A DNA stretch of 64,000 nt from Acidobacteriota bacterium (GCA_027307335.1 DAHUXD010000063.1:1-64000); one strand, 5' to 3'; counted from the first letter of the stretch, positions 22,225 through 30,740 are shown. Numbers and translations are program-made. The notes: generated by a model not told the origin, from the letters alone.

Positions 22225-24993
22225 CTAGAAGCTGACCCGCAGCCCCAGCCGCAGCGTGCGCGGCTGCTGGAACTGGTTGCCCTGGCCGTAGTGCGCGTTC
22301 GTCGGCGTGGGCGAGCTGTTGTCGGCCTGCACGAACGCCCACACCTGGTCCACCTGCGTGACCTGCTGCCGGTTGAGCACGTTGAAGAGGCTCGCGAGCA
22401 CGTGGACAGTGACGGGGCCGAGCTGGAGGGCATAGTCGCCCTGGAGGTCGATCTCGTAGAGAGACGGCGAGCGGCCCTCGCTGCCGCGCGGCGTGATGAA
22501 GAGCTCGGGGCCGGCGTAGCCGTCCCACCAGCCGATGCGCGACAGCGGCGTGCCCGACTCGTAGTAGCCCGATGCCGACAGCGTCAGGTTGAACGGAAAG
22601 ACGTACGCGACCTGCAGCTTGGCCTGATGCGGGCGGTCGAGCGTCAGCCGTCCGTAGGCGTTCACCTCGAACTCGGGATAGTCGAAGTCGTCGGTGATGT
22701 TCGGATCGCGCGCGAAGAATCCGCCCACCGCGCGGTAGGCGCCGTCGTAGTTGCCCTCGAGCGACGAGTACAGGTAGCTCGCGTACAGCATCCAGTGGTC
22801 CGAGAGCTGCTTCTGCGCCGTGAACTCGATGCCGCGGAAGTAGCGCTTGGCCAGCGGGAACCCCGGCGCCATGGTGCTCTCCCCCGGGTTGAAGAAGCCG
22901 TAGTTGTCGCAGACGTCGACCGGCACGCACGTGTCCTCGAGCGCGCGCTGGATCGCGCGGTAGATGCCGCGCACCCCGACGCCCCAGCTCGTGCCGAGCT
23001 GCATCTCGACGCCGGCGATGATCTCGGTCGAGTAGGGCGACTTCAGGTTGGGGTCCACCTGGTCCGCGGGCGCGCCCCGGATGACGCACGTCGTGTTGTC
23101 CGTGTTGGCCGCCGGATCGCAGTTCAGGTCGGTCGGCGAGAAGTTGAACGTGGCGCCGTCGCGCTCTCCGTTGAGCGACCGCACGTTCATGTCCATCGCG
23201 ATCGTCGGCGCGAACTCGCTGTACGAGGCGAAGAGCTTGGACCGTCCGTTCTTCAGGAAGTCCCAGGAGAATCCGACGCGCGGCGAGAAGTGGTTGACGT
23301 TGATGAACGTGATGTTGTCGAGTCCGTGGACCCACTGCTGGTCGAACCGCAGGCCCACGTTGACGGTCAGGTTCTCGAGGACGTTCCACCGGTCCTGGGC
23401 GAAGGCGCCGAGGACGTCGTTGTGCGGGGTCGCGTGATACGGCGCCGCCTGCGCGTTGTCGATCGTCGAGTCGAGGCTCGCGAAGAACTGGTGGTTGTAG
23501 ACGAGGCGCTGCTGCGGGTCGTTGGGGAACGGCGGCTGGATCACGACGAGCTGGCCGCCGTTGAACGTGCGCACGACGTCCGCGTCGATGCGCTGGTAGG
23601 CGCCGCCGACCTTGATGTCGTGGTTGCCCAGGATGTACGTCGCGTCCGCGGCGTAGTCGTAGCGCGTGAACTTCTTGTCGGCGAGGATGCCGTTGCCCTC
23701 CGTCCCGGCGAAGCCGCCCGACGCGGTGACGACGTCGCCGGTGTTGTCCTGGTACGGGATGCCGACGCCGCCCGGCGCCGGAAGCACGACGTTCGTCTCG
23801 TTGTGGTACGCGAACATGCCGGTGACGAGCCACTTGCTCGACACCTGACCCTGGTAGCGGAACCCGAAGTCGGTGCCTCCGATCGACTGCGTGCCCAGAT
23901 AGGTCGACGGCGGCCCGATGATCGGGCCGATCGCGCCGTTGTCGTTCGTGGGATCGCCGAAGACCGTCCCGATCACCGTGTTCGAGTCGTTGATGTGCCA
24001 GGTCAGCTTGCCGGAGAAGAGGTTCGCCTTGGTGTCGAGGTTGGTGATGTTGCCCGTCTCCGGACCGGTCGTGACCTGGCGGTCGATCGTGTTGGTCGTG
24101 TGGTCGTACGCGCCGAAGAACCAGAGGCTGTCCTTCAGAACGTACCCGCCGATGTCCGCGCCGTAGTCGTCCTTCGTGAACCCCGTCGGAATCCCCTCCG
24201 AGGAGACCGCGTCGAGGTGCTTGTTGCCGGCCTGCAGGCTCTGGTTGTCGAAGTAGCCGAAGGCGTCCCCGTGGAACTCGTTGCCTCCCGACTTGGTGAC
24301 GACGTTCAGGATGCCGCCCTGCGCCCCGCTGTACTCGGCCTCGTAGCCCCCGGACTTCAGCTCGACCTCCTGAATGAACTCGAAGTTCAAGACCTTGCCC
24401 TGGTTCCCGATCTCGACCCCGGTCGTGTTGGCGCCGTCGACGTAGAAGTTGTTTTCGAGCCCCGTCGAGCCGTACACGGTGATCGACTGCTGGCGCACGT
24501 CGGAGTTGTCGGTGTTGACGCCGCTCGCGAGCTGCGCGACGTCGGCGTAATTGCGTCCGGTCGGCAGGGCCTGGAAGGCCTTGGCGTCGAGGTTGCGGCC
24601 GACCGTGTTCGACTCGGTCTCGACCGGGACCGCCTGGCCGGTGACCATGACCTCCGCCGTCGCGGCTGCGACCAGCTCGATCGTGATCGACGCCGCCTGG
24701 GAGAGCGCGAGCCGCACGTTCTCGGTCCTCGTCGCGAAGCCCTGGAGCTGAGCGGTCACGGTGTAGGAGCCGGGCGGCAGCAGAGTCAGGATGAAGTGCC
24801 CGTCCTTGTCGGTCACCGCCGTCTTCGTCCCCTGGAGATTCGCGCTCTTCGCCTCGACGGCGACGCCGGGGAGCGCCGTGCCTCCGGCCACCACCGTGCC
24901 GCGGATGCTTCCCGTGGTCTGTGCGAAGACCGGACGAATCGCTGCGAGGGAGACGAGGAGAGCGAAGATCAAGCGCCGGCGAGCCGTCTTCAT
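22225..24993 (-). CDS. TonB-dependent outer membrane receptor with N-terminal carboxypeptidase-regulatory domain
   Basis: 922 residues. A signal peptide (MKTARRRLIFALLVSLAAIRP, cleavage near VFA-Q) is followed by a carboxypeptidase-regulatory Ig-like domain at about residues 28-110 (GSIRGTVVAGGTALPGVAVEA, LPPGSYTVTAQLQGF). The plug domain includes QSITVYGSTGLENNFYVDGA and GGILNVVTKSGGNEFHG. The rest is a beta-barrel ending in RTLRLGLRVSF with the terminal aromatic residue needed for outer-membrane insertion. This Oar-like layout is abundant in Acidobacteriota, where it is thought to import oligosaccharides or other large substrates. No TonB box is obvious. AGAGAGGAG precedes the ATG. The substrate is unknown; the neighbouring polyamine genes are probably a separate unit. 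Confidence 0.92.
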   Translation of the reverse strand: MKTARRRLIFALLVSLAAIRPVFAQTTGSIRGTVVAGGTALPGVAVEAKSANLQGTKTAVTDKDGHFILTLLPPGSYTVTAQLQGFATRTENVRLALSQAASITIELVAAATAEVMVTGQAVPVETESNTVGRNLDAKAFQALPTGRNYADVAQLASGVNTDNSDVRQQSITVYGSTGLENNFYVDGANTTGVEIGNQGKVLNFEFIQEVELKSGGYEAEYSGAQGGILNVVTKSGGNEFHGDAFGYFDNQSLQAGNKHLDAVSSEGIPTGFTKDDYGADIGGYVLKDSLWFFGAYDHTTNTIDRQVTTGPETGNITNLDTKANLFSGKLTWHINDSNTVIGTVFGDPTNDNGAIGPIIGPPSTYLGTQSIGGTDFGFRYQGQVSSKWLVTGMFAYHNETNVVLPAPGGVGIPYQDNTGDVVTASGGFAGTEGNGILADKKFTRYDYAADATYILGNHDIKVGGAYQRIDADVVRTFNGGQLVVIQPPFPNDPQQRLVYNHQFFASLDSTIDNAQAAPYHATPHNDVLGAFAQDRWNVLENLTVNVGLRFDQQWVHGLDNITFINVNHFSPRVGFSWDFLKNGRSKLFASYSEFAPTIAMDMNVRSLNGERDGATFNFSPTDLNCDPAANTDNTTCVIRGAPADQVDPNLKSPYSTEIIAGVEMQLGTSWGVGVRGIYRAIQRALEDTCVPVDVCDNYGFFNPGESTMAPGFPLAKRYFRGIEFTAQKQLSDHWMLYASYLYSSLEGNYDGAYRAVGGFFARDPNITDDFDYPEFEVNAYGRLTLDRPHQAKLQVAYVFPFNLTLSASGYYESGTPLSRIGWWDGYAGPELFITPRGSEGRSPSLYEIDLQGDYALQLGPVTVHVLASLFNVLNRQQVTQVDQVWAFVQADNSSPTPTNAHYGQGNQFQQPRTLRLGLRVSF

Positions 24994-25023
24994 GACGGGG
25001 CTCCTCTCTAATTCAGGTGAACC

Positions 25024-25045
25024 GTTAACGCTGGCGTAACGCTAG
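25024..25045. promoter_or_regulatory. Candidate operator: two TAACGCT repeats 11 bp apart
   Basis: TAACGCT occurs at 25026-25032 and 25037-25043, one helical turn apart, about 35-50 bp upstream of the TonB receptor start. The spacing suggests two binding sites on one DNA face, or overlap with promoter boxes. No protein can be assigned; this is a weak call. Confidence 0.25.
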
Positions 25046-25071
25046 TGTCGGCGCGGAGCGCCTGTCAAGAC

Positions 25072-25215
25072 TCACTCGCGGCGGGGAAACGCCGCGTCGA
25101 ACCCGGGACCGAGCCAAGGGAGGGCCCGGGTTCGATCAGGAGTTCACCCGCGGCGGGGAAACGCCGCGTCGAACCCGGGACCGAGCGAAGGGAGGGCCCG
25201 GGTTCGATCAGGAGG
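25072..25215. repeat. Two tandem 72-bp double-hairpin repeats (family R3)
   Basis: Units 25072-25143 and 25144-25215 are almost identical. Each contains a first hairpin CGCGGCG/CGCCGCG (25077-25083 with 25090-25096) with loop GGGAAA. A second, perfect 11-bp hairpin follows: TCGAACCCGGG/CCCGGGTTCGA (25097-25107 with 25125-25135). They lie between the merR-like gene and the TonB receptor gene. A related single copy is at 30057-30114. Confidence 0.92.
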
Positions 25216-25278
25216 GAGTCAGGCCGCGATTCGGAGAAAACTGACCGGCAGTCTCCCCGATACGTTCGGCAGCGGAGA

Positions 25279-25791
25279 CTAGCGGCGCGAGCGGTCGAGG
25301 ATGCGGGCGATGTCCTTCAATTCGCGGAGGACCGCGCGCCGGTCGAAGTCCGGCGCCGCCGGTGGCGGGATCTTCGCGACGGGAGCGGGCGCCGGGGACG
25401 GCTTCGCGGCGGCAGCGGCCTCGCGCGGAGGGGCCGCGAGCGATTTGGGCTGTGGAGGCGGCGGCGCCTTCGGAGCGGGCGTCGGCTCCGCCTTGCGCTG
25501 CTCCATCGGCGGCGGCGCGGGCGCGAGCCCGTCGTCGAAGCGGCCCTCGGCGATCTCCGATTCGAGGCGCTTCTTCGCGCCCGCCACCGTGAAACCCTCG
25601 TCGTAGAGGAGCTCGCGGATGCGCGCGATGATCTTCACGTCGCGCGCGGTGTAGAGCTTGGCGGCGCCCTTGTCCTTGCCCTCGGAGAGCGCGGGGAATT
25701 CCGTCTCCCAGTAGCGGAGGACGTAGGGCGCGACCTCCGCGATGCGGCACGCTTCGGCGGGCCGGTAGACCTCGGCGTTCCCCTTCGCCAC
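25279..25791 (-). CDS. MerR-family transcriptional regulator
   Basis: 170 residues from a GTG start. Residues about 8-75 form a MerR winged-helix domain: YRPAEACRIAEVAPYVLRYWETEFPAL is the helix-turn-helix and recognition region with the usual RYWE, and KLYTARDVKIIARIRELLYDEGFTVAGAKKRLE is the second half. The C-terminal region is a long Pro/Ala/Lys-rich linker and a short helix (FDRRAVLRELKDIARILDRSRR), with no metal-binding cysteines. It therefore looks like the cysteine-free MerR type often found next to housekeeping genes in deltaproteobacteria-like genomes. It begins 10 bp after the der stop on the same strand. Its target is unknown. Confidence 0.85.
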   Translation of the reverse strand: MAKGNAEVYRPAEACRIAEVAPYVLRYWETEFPALSEGKDKGAAKLYTARDVKIIARIRELLYDEGFTVAGAKKRLESEIAEGRFDDGLAPAPPPMEQRKAEPTPAPKAPPPPQPKSLAAPPREAAAAAKPSPAPAPVAKIPPPAAPDFDRRAVLRELKDIARILDRSRR

Positions 25792-25800
25792 GACGTTAAT

Positions 25801-27231
25801 CTACCCTGAACGCGCCTTCCGGCGGGAATACTTTGCACGCGATCCCGCCGATGGTTCCCGCCGGCCGGAGCGCTCGCGCACGCGGATGCGGATCGGCGTT
25901 CCCGAGAAGTCGGCCGACTCGCGCAGCAGGTTCTCGATGCGCCGCTCCTCCGAGAAGTGAAGCGGCTCGCGCCGACTCGCGACGAGGGCGAACGCGGGCG
26001 GCGCGACGCCGGTCTGCGCGACGTAGTAGACCTTCAGCGTCCGGCCCGCCGCCGTGCGCGGGGCCTTGTCCCGGAGCGCCCGGCCGAGCACGCGGTTGAG
26101 CTCCCCGGTCGGGATGCGACGGTGGCAGTTCTCGGCCACCTTCGCCGCCTCCGCCAGCACGCGGCCGACGCCGCGCCCGGTCTTCGCCGAGATCAGGAGG
26201 ATCGGCGCATGCCGCGCGAACGGGATCTGCGAGGCGAGCGCCTGCCGGAAGTCGTCCGCGGTGCCCTCCTCGCGCCGGGCGGCGACGTCCCACTTGTTGG
26301 CGACCAGGACGAGCCCCTTCCCGGCCGCGTCGGCATCCCCCGCGATGGCCGCGTCCTGGCCGGTCGGTCCCTCGCTCGCGTCGACGACGAGCAGCGCGAC
26401 GTCGCAGTCCTCGATCCGCTTGCGCGCCTGCACGACCGACAGGACCTCGGCGCCTCTCTCGGTGCGCCCGCGGCGGCGGATGCCGGCCGTGTCGACGAGC
26501 CGGAACCGGCGGCCGCCGGCCTCGATCGCCGTATCCACCGCGTCGCGCGTCGTGCCCGCGACGTCGGAGACGATCGCCCGCTCCTCGCCGAGGAGCGCAT
26601 TGACGAGCGACGACTTCCCCACGTTCGGCCGGCCCACGACGGCGAGCGCGATCTCGGGCGCCTCCTCCCGTGCCTCCGGCTCCTCCGCCGGCGCCTCCGC
26701 CGGCGCCTCCGCGCGGCCCGACGCCGAGAGGCGCTCGCCGATCGCGCCGCGCAGGTCGTCGATGCCGATGTCGTGCTCGGCGGAGACGCCGTAGACCTCG
26801 GAGAAGCCCAGCTCCCAGGCCTCCGCCTCGCCGTCGGCCGCCTCCCGGCGGTCGACCTTGTTCGCCACGACGACGCACGGCCGGCCGGCCTCGCGGACGA
26901 CGCGGGCGGCGACGCGGTCGCCGGGCAGGATCCCCTGCGACCCGTCGATCACCAGGAGCACGAGGTCCGCCGACCGGATCGCGGCGAGCGCGCGGTCGCG
27001 GACCGCCGCGGGGATCGCGTCGCGGCCCTCGGGGTCGTAGCCGCCGGTGTCGGCGAGCCGGAACGAGCGGCCGTCCGCGAGCGACGCATCGGCCTCGACG
27101 ACATCGCGGGTCATCCCCGGCAGGTCGTGCACGATCGCCCTCCGCCGCCGCACGAGCCGGTTGAAGAGGGAGGACTTGCCCACGTTCGGCCGCCCGGCGA
27201 CGACGACGCGGAAGGGGGTCAGGTCTCTCAA
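25801..27231 (-). CDS. der: Ribosome-associated GTPase Der (EngA)
   Basis: About 476 residues with the unique double G-domain layout. First domain: VVVAGRPNVGKSSLFNRL, DLPGMTRDVVEA, DTGGYDP, NKVD. Second domain: AVVGRPNVGKSSLVNALLG, DVAGTTRDAVDT, DTAGIRRRGR, NKWD. A C-terminal KH-like domain ends in a basic tail (KYSRRKARSG). Der acts in 50S subunit assembly. The start is unusual: there is no ATG or GTG near the expected N-terminus, and the only reasonable start is TTG at 27231, giving LRDLTPFRVVVAG. That TTG lies inside an arm of repeat R1 (27215-27276), so the repeat appears to have replaced the native initiation region. CTG 27222 is the alternative. The linker between the G domains is rich in Glu/Ala/Pro. 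Confidence 0.92.
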   Translation of the reverse strand: MRDLTPFRVVVAGRPNVGKSSLFNRLVRRRRAIVHDLPGMTRDVVEADASLADGRSFRLADTGGYDPEGRDAIPAAVRDRALAAIRSADLVLLVIDGSQGILPGDRVAARVVREAGRPCVVVANKVDRREAADGEAEAWELGFSEVYGVSAEHDIGIDDLRGAIGERLSASGRAEAPAEAPAEEPEAREEAPEIALAVVGRPNVGKSSLVNALLGEERAIVSDVAGTTRDAVDTAIEAGGRRFRLVDTAGIRRRGRTERGAEVLSVVQARKRIEDCDVALLVVDASEGPTGQDAAIAGDADAAGKGLVLVANKWDVAARREEGTADDFRQALASQIPFARHAPILLISAKTGRGVGRVLAEAAKVAENCHRRIPTGELNRVLGRALRDKAPRTAAGRTLKVYYVAQTGVAPPAFALVASRREPLHFSEERRIENLLRESADFSGTPIRIRVRERSGRREPSAGSRAKYSRRKARSG

Positions 27232-27276
27232 AGAGCGTTTCGCCCGTCGAAGATCACCTTTGAGAGACCTGACCCC
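27215..27276. repeat. Palindromic repeat family R1, copy 2
   Basis: A perfect 19-bp inverted repeat: GGGGTCAGGTCTCTCAAAG (27215-27233) and its complement (27258-27276), with a 24-bp interior. It is in the opposite orientation to copy 1 (1106-1166). It overlaps the first codons of der and begins 7 bp from the stop of the DUF2155-like gene, filling the whole intergenic space. Confidence 0.92.
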
Positions 27277-27283
27277 ACCGGGA

Positions 27284-27817
27284 TCAGCTCTTCTTCGGGA
27301 CCCCGCCCTCGAGATGCAGCTGGTACTTCGGGTTCTCGAACGGGTGCACGTCGGGGAAGCGGTTGAAGATCCATCCCGCGAAGACTTCCTTGCCCTTCTG
27401 GAACACCGTGATGCGCGCCGCCGGGTTCTGCTCCTCGACTCCCTGCGACGTGATCGCGCCGCCCCCCATCGTGAACGACGGGAGATAGACGTCGGCGCGC
27501 ACCACGTACGTGGGGTCCGGCAGCGGCGTGGCGCCATTGAGCGGCACCTCGATGACGCCGGTCTCTCCGCTCGACTTGTCCTTCCAGGAGAGGCGCACGC
27601 CGGCGTAGGCCTGCTGCACCTCCGGCGGAACCTCGAGGCGGTTGGGCACGTCCGGCGCCGGGCCCGCGGCCGGCTGGCCCGGGGCCGTGCCGTCCGTCAT
27701 CCGCTCGTGCGAGATCGCCATGCGCACGTTCGGGTCCGGTCGGCCGCGCTCCCTGCAGGCCAGAGCGCCCGGCACGGCGAGCACGGGAACCAGAACGAGC
27801 GCGAAACGGAATCTCAT
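27284..27817 (-). CDS. DUF2155-like putative lipoprotein
   Basis: 177 residues. The signal FRFALVLVPVLAVPGALAC carries a lipobox (GALAC), predicting lipidation at about Cys22. A Pro/Ala-rich linker precedes a domain with EVPPEVQQAYAGVRLSWKDK, GVIEVPLNGATPLPDPTYVVRADVYLPSFTMGGGAITS and VFAGWIFNRFPDVHPFENPKYQLHLEGG. The GWIF..FP..HPFEN...L pattern is like the DUF2155 family of envelope proteins with no known function. The ATG overlaps the rnr stop (ATGA, 27814-27817), so it is probably made from the rnr transcript. The next gene is der, behind the R1 repeat. Confidence 0.75.
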   Translation of the reverse strand: MRFRFALVLVPVLAVPGALACRERGRPDPNVRMAISHERMTDGTAPGQPAAGPAPDVPNRLEVPPEVQQAYAGVRLSWKDKSSGETGVIEVPLNGATPLPDPTYVVRADVYLPSFTMGGGAITSQGVEEQNPAARITVFQKGKEVFAGWIFNRFPDVHPFENPKYQLHLEGGVPKKS

Positions 27818-30036
27818 GCCTTCCTCCGCCGGGCGCTCCGCCCGTAGGTGACCGGCGCCGCCGGAGCGGGACGCGGCGGCTTCCGCGGCGGACGCTCCGG
27901 CGCCTCGGCGAGCCGGAAGTCGAGCCGCCGCCGCACCTCGTCGATCGCCACGAGGCGCACGCGGAGCGTGTCCCCCAGTCGGTAGGTCTTGCCCGACGAC
28001 CGTCCGCGCAGGCGGTGCTGCTTCTCCTCGTACACGAAGAAGTCGTTGCCGAGCGCCGAAACCGGCACGAGACCCTCCACGAAAAAATCCCGCAGGGTGA
28101 CGAACACACCGAAGGATGCCACACCGGTGGCGTTGGCGTCGAACTCGCGCCCGACCTTGTCGCGCATGAAGACGATCTTCTTCCAGAGGAGGCTCTCCCG
28201 CTCGGCCTGCTCCGCCCGGCGCTCGCGCTCCGAAGCGAAGGCGGAGACCTCGCGGAGGCGCTCGTTGAGCGATTCGAACTCCTTCGGCGGGACGGGCCGT
28301 CCCGCGGCGAGGAGACGCGAGAGCTGCCGGTGGACGACGAGGTCCGGGTAGCGGCGGATCGGCGAGGTGAAGTGGCAGTAGTACGGCGCCGCCAGCGCGT
28401 AGTGGCCGCGGCACTCCTCGCTGTAGACGGCCTTGCGCTGCGCGCGGAGCAGGAGGTCGTGCAGCAGCCGCTCCTCGGGCTTGCCCTCGATCTCGACGAG
28501 CAGCCGCTGGAACTGCGCCGGCGCGATCTCGTCGAGGTCGCCCTTCAACTCGTAGCCGAAGCTCTCGAGCACCTCGCGCAGATCCACGAGGCGATCCGGA
28601 TCGGGCCGGTCGTGGACGCGGTAGATCGCCGGCTGTTTCGCGAAGAGGAGCTTCTTCGCCACGGCCTCGTTCGCGGCGAGCATGAACTCCTCGATGAGCC
28701 GGTGCGCGACGTTGCGCGCCTCGGGCACGATGCCCACGACGAGCCCCTCGTCGTCGAGCACGATGTCGGCGTCGGGCAGGTCGAAGTCGATCGAGCCGCG
28801 CGCCTCGCGCCGCTTCCGCAGCAGCGCGGCGAGCTCGCCCATCGTCCGGAAGTCCTCGAGGAACGCGCCGTAGCGGCGCGCGTCGTCGGGCCCCGGTCCC
28901 TCCTCGAGCAGGCGCGCGACCTCCGTGTAGGTCATCCGGTGGCCGCTCCGGATCACCCCCTTCGCGAAGCTCGACCCGGTGACGCGTCCCTTCGCGTCGA
29001 CCTCGAGGATCGCCGAGAGGACGAGGCGGTCGACGCGCGGATTGAGCGAGCACAGCCCGTTCGAGAGACGCTCCGGCAGCATCGGCAGCACGCGGCCGGG
29101 GAAATAGACGGAGGTGCCGCGCGAGCGGGCCTCGTCGTCGAGAGCGGTGTCCTCCTCGACGTAGTGGGAGACGTCGGCGATGTGCACGCCCAGCCGGAAG
29201 CCGTCGCGCGTCCGCTCGACCTCGACCGCATCGTCGAAGTCCTTCGCGGTCTCCCCGTCGATCGTGACGATGCGCCGCTCGCGGAAGTCGTGCCGGCCGA
29301 GCAGGTCCTCCTCGCGGACCTCCTCGGGGAAGGCCTCGGCCTCCTCGACGACCGGCTGCGGAAAGCGCGGCGGCAGGTTGTGCGACCGCAGCACGATCTC
29401 GATGTCCACCCCGGGCTCGCCGAGGAACCCGAGCCGCTCCTCGACCTCGCCGTGGGCGATGCGGCGCGCGTCGGGGAACGCGGTCAGGCGCACGGAAACG
29501 ATCTCCCCTTCCCGCGCGCGGTGCGTCTTGCCGTCCGCGATCCGGATGAGCGCGTCGAGCTTCGGGTCGTAGGGCACCACGACCCGGCGCCCCTCGGCCG
29601 TCTCGAAACGGCCGACCACGCGCTCGCGGGCCCTCTCGAGGACGCGCAGCACGGTGCCGGAGGTCCGCGCCTCGCCGCCGCGCCGCGCCGAGCGGGAGCG
29701 CTCCTCGCGGGCGAGGACGGTGTCGCCGTCCATCGCGCCGTGCATGCCCATGCGGGGCACGAAGAGGTCCGCCCCGCCCGGAACGAGGACGAAGCCGAAG
29801 CCCTCCGGGCGCACCGTCAGGCGGCCGGCGACCAGGTCGGTGAACTCGATCGCGGAGTACTTCTCGCCGCGGACCCGCGCGATCTCCCCGCGCCGCTCGA
29901 GGGCTTCGAGCCGCTCCCGCAGCGCGTCCGACTCGTCGTTGGAGACGCCGAGCTTCCGGCGCAGCTCGGCGAAGGAAAGGATCCGGGATCCCTTCTCCCT
30001 CAGGAGGACGAGGATCTCCGGGTCGCGGGGCAGCAC
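27814..30036 (-). CDS. rnr: Ribonuclease R (RNB-family 3'-5' exoribonuclease)
   Basis: 740 residues from a GTG start. An N-terminal winged-helix region (ILSFAELRRKLGVSNDESDALRERLEAL) leads into cold-shock OB folds (GRLTVRPEGFGFVLVPGGADLFVP). The RNB catalytic domain carries DGETAKDFDDAVEVE with the metal-binding aspartates, GVHIADVSHYVEEDTALD, and FTSPIRRYPDLVVHRQLSRLL. The C-terminal S1 domain is FDANATGVASFGVFVTLRDFFVEGLVPVSALG, followed by a basic tail typical of RNase R. It degrades structured RNA and acts in rRNA and mRNA turnover. Length and domain order are normal. An R3-like double hairpin (30057-30114) lies in its leader. Confidence 0.93.
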   Translation of the reverse strand: MLPRDPEILVLLREKGSRILSFAELRRKLGVSNDESDALRERLEALERRGEIARVRGEKYSAIEFTDLVAGRLTVRPEGFGFVLVPGGADLFVPRMGMHGAMDGDTVLAREERSRSARRGGEARTSGTVLRVLERARERVVGRFETAEGRRVVVPYDPKLDALIRIADGKTHRAREGEIVSVRLTAFPDARRIAHGEVEERLGFLGEPGVDIEIVLRSHNLPPRFPQPVVEEAEAFPEEVREEDLLGRHDFRERRIVTIDGETAKDFDDAVEVERTRDGFRLGVHIADVSHYVEEDTALDDEARSRGTSVYFPGRVLPMLPERLSNGLCSLNPRVDRLVLSAILEVDAKGRVTGSSFAKGVIRSGHRMTYTEVARLLEEGPGPDDARRYGAFLEDFRTMGELAALLRKRREARGSIDFDLPDADIVLDDEGLVVGIVPEARNVAHRLIEEFMLAANEAVAKKLLFAKQPAIYRVHDRPDPDRLVDLREVLESFGYELKGDLDEIAPAQFQRLLVEIEGKPEERLLHDLLLRAQRKAVYSEECRGHYALAAPYYCHFTSPIRRYPDLVVHRQLSRLLAAGRPVPPKEFESLNERLREVSAFASERERRAEQAERESLLWKKIVFMRDKVGREFDANATGVASFGVFVTLRDFFVEGLVPVSALGNDFFVYEEKQHRLRGRSSGKTYRLGDTLRVRLVAIDEVRRRLDFRLAEAPERPPRKPPRPAPAAPVTYGRSARRRKA

Positions 30037-30056
30037 GCGCGGGAGTCTAACCGCCC

Positions 30057-30114
30057 CGCGGCGAAAAAACGCCGCGTCGACGACCGGGCCGAGGGAACCG
30101 AGGGCCGGGCGTCG
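30057..30114. repeat. R3-related double-hairpin element upstream of rnr
   Basis: First hairpin CGCGGCG/CGCCGCG (30057-30063 with 30070-30076), loop AAAAAA. The second hairpin is imperfect, with CGAC/GTCG at its base (30078-30081 with 30111-30114) and a centre containing GAGGGAACCGAGGG. Layout and stem-1 sequence match the tandem pair at 25072-25215, while the second stem has diverged with compensating changes. It lies between the zinc-ribbon gene and rnr. Confidence 0.7.
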
Positions 30115-30123
30115 CAGAAGAGG

Positions 30124-30327
30124 CTAGGCCTTCGGGTCCTTTTCGGGCTCCGGGACCTGGAAGAGCCCGGGAAAATCGTCCAGGTTCTCGGGCTCGCGCT
30201 CGACGGCCCGCCTTTCCCAGCCGCAGGAGCGGCATCGGATCACGCCGTCGACGGGACGCGAGGAGGGATTGTGCGGCTCCGGGCAGTACGGGCTCGGGCA
30301 GTTCCAGGGCAGGTCCGGGGCGGCCAT
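30124..30327 (-). CDS. Small zinc-ribbon-like protein
   Basis: 67 residues. Four cysteines are arranged as C10-x4-C15 (NCPSPYCPEPHN) and C32-x2-C35 (RCRSCGWERR), which would bind one zinc. The C-terminal third is acidic and proline-rich (EPENLDDFPGLFQVPEPEKD). No named family is recognised. The ATG lies 19 bp after the stop of the DUF309 gene on the same strand, and rnr follows after the hairpin element, so it may be part of a DUF309 > zinc ribbon > rnr > lipoprotein > der > merR run. A nucleic-acid or protein-binding role is plausible but not shown. Confidence 0.65.
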   Translation of the reverse strand: MAAPDLPWNCPSPYCPEPHNPSSRPVDGVIRCRSCGWERRAVEREPENLDDFPGLFQVPEPEKDPKA

Positions 30328-30346
30328 GAGAGCGTGTTCCTGCGGT

Positions 30347-30709
30347 TCATTTTACGCCCCCGAACGGCGGCAGGCGCGGTCCGGTCGCCGCGCCGGCCCC
30401 TGGTCGGCGCACCTTTCCGGTGCGCTGGCGCACCTCGGCCAGGAATCCGGCGAGATCCGGCGCCGCGCCGGAGTCCTCGACCCGCCGCGCGCCGGCCTCG
30501 AGCAGCCGGACGGCCGCGTCCGGGCGGCCCTGGCCGATCTTCAGGAAGCCGGCCGCGATCTGGATCAACCCCTGGAGCAGGAGCTTCGTCGCCCCCGTCT
30601 CCGAGAGCCACGCCTCCTCCCAGCGCTCGTGGGCCTCGAAGAAACGGCCTCCGTTGAAGAGCGCGCGGCCTTCCTCGAGAGCTTCCGAGAGCGGGCGGCG
30701 GGCCGGCAT
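30347..30709 (-). CDS. DUF309-family helical protein
   Basis: 120 residues from the ATG at 30709. The core LFNGGRFFEAHERWEEAWLSE is the DUF309 signature, in which the conserved FxxAHExxE residues lie in the helical hairpin. It continues LLLQGLIQIAAGFLKIGQGRPDAAVRLLEAGARRVED. The family is a small all-helical fold found in many bacteria and its function is unknown. A longer in-frame reading to 31006 exists but runs through the divergent gene and is rejected. Only 31 bp separate this start from the start of the divergent SLH-cupredoxin gene, so promoters must overlap the coding regions or each other. Confidence 0.82.
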   Translation of the reverse strand: MPARRPLSEALEEGRALFNGGRFFEAHERWEEAWLSETGATKLLLQGLIQIAAGFLKIGQGRPDAAVRLLEAGARRVEDSGAAPDLAGFLAEVRQRTGKVRRPGAGAATGPRLPPFGGVK

Positions 30710-30740
30710 CGCGCATATAGTCTCCGACAGAGGCGTTCCC

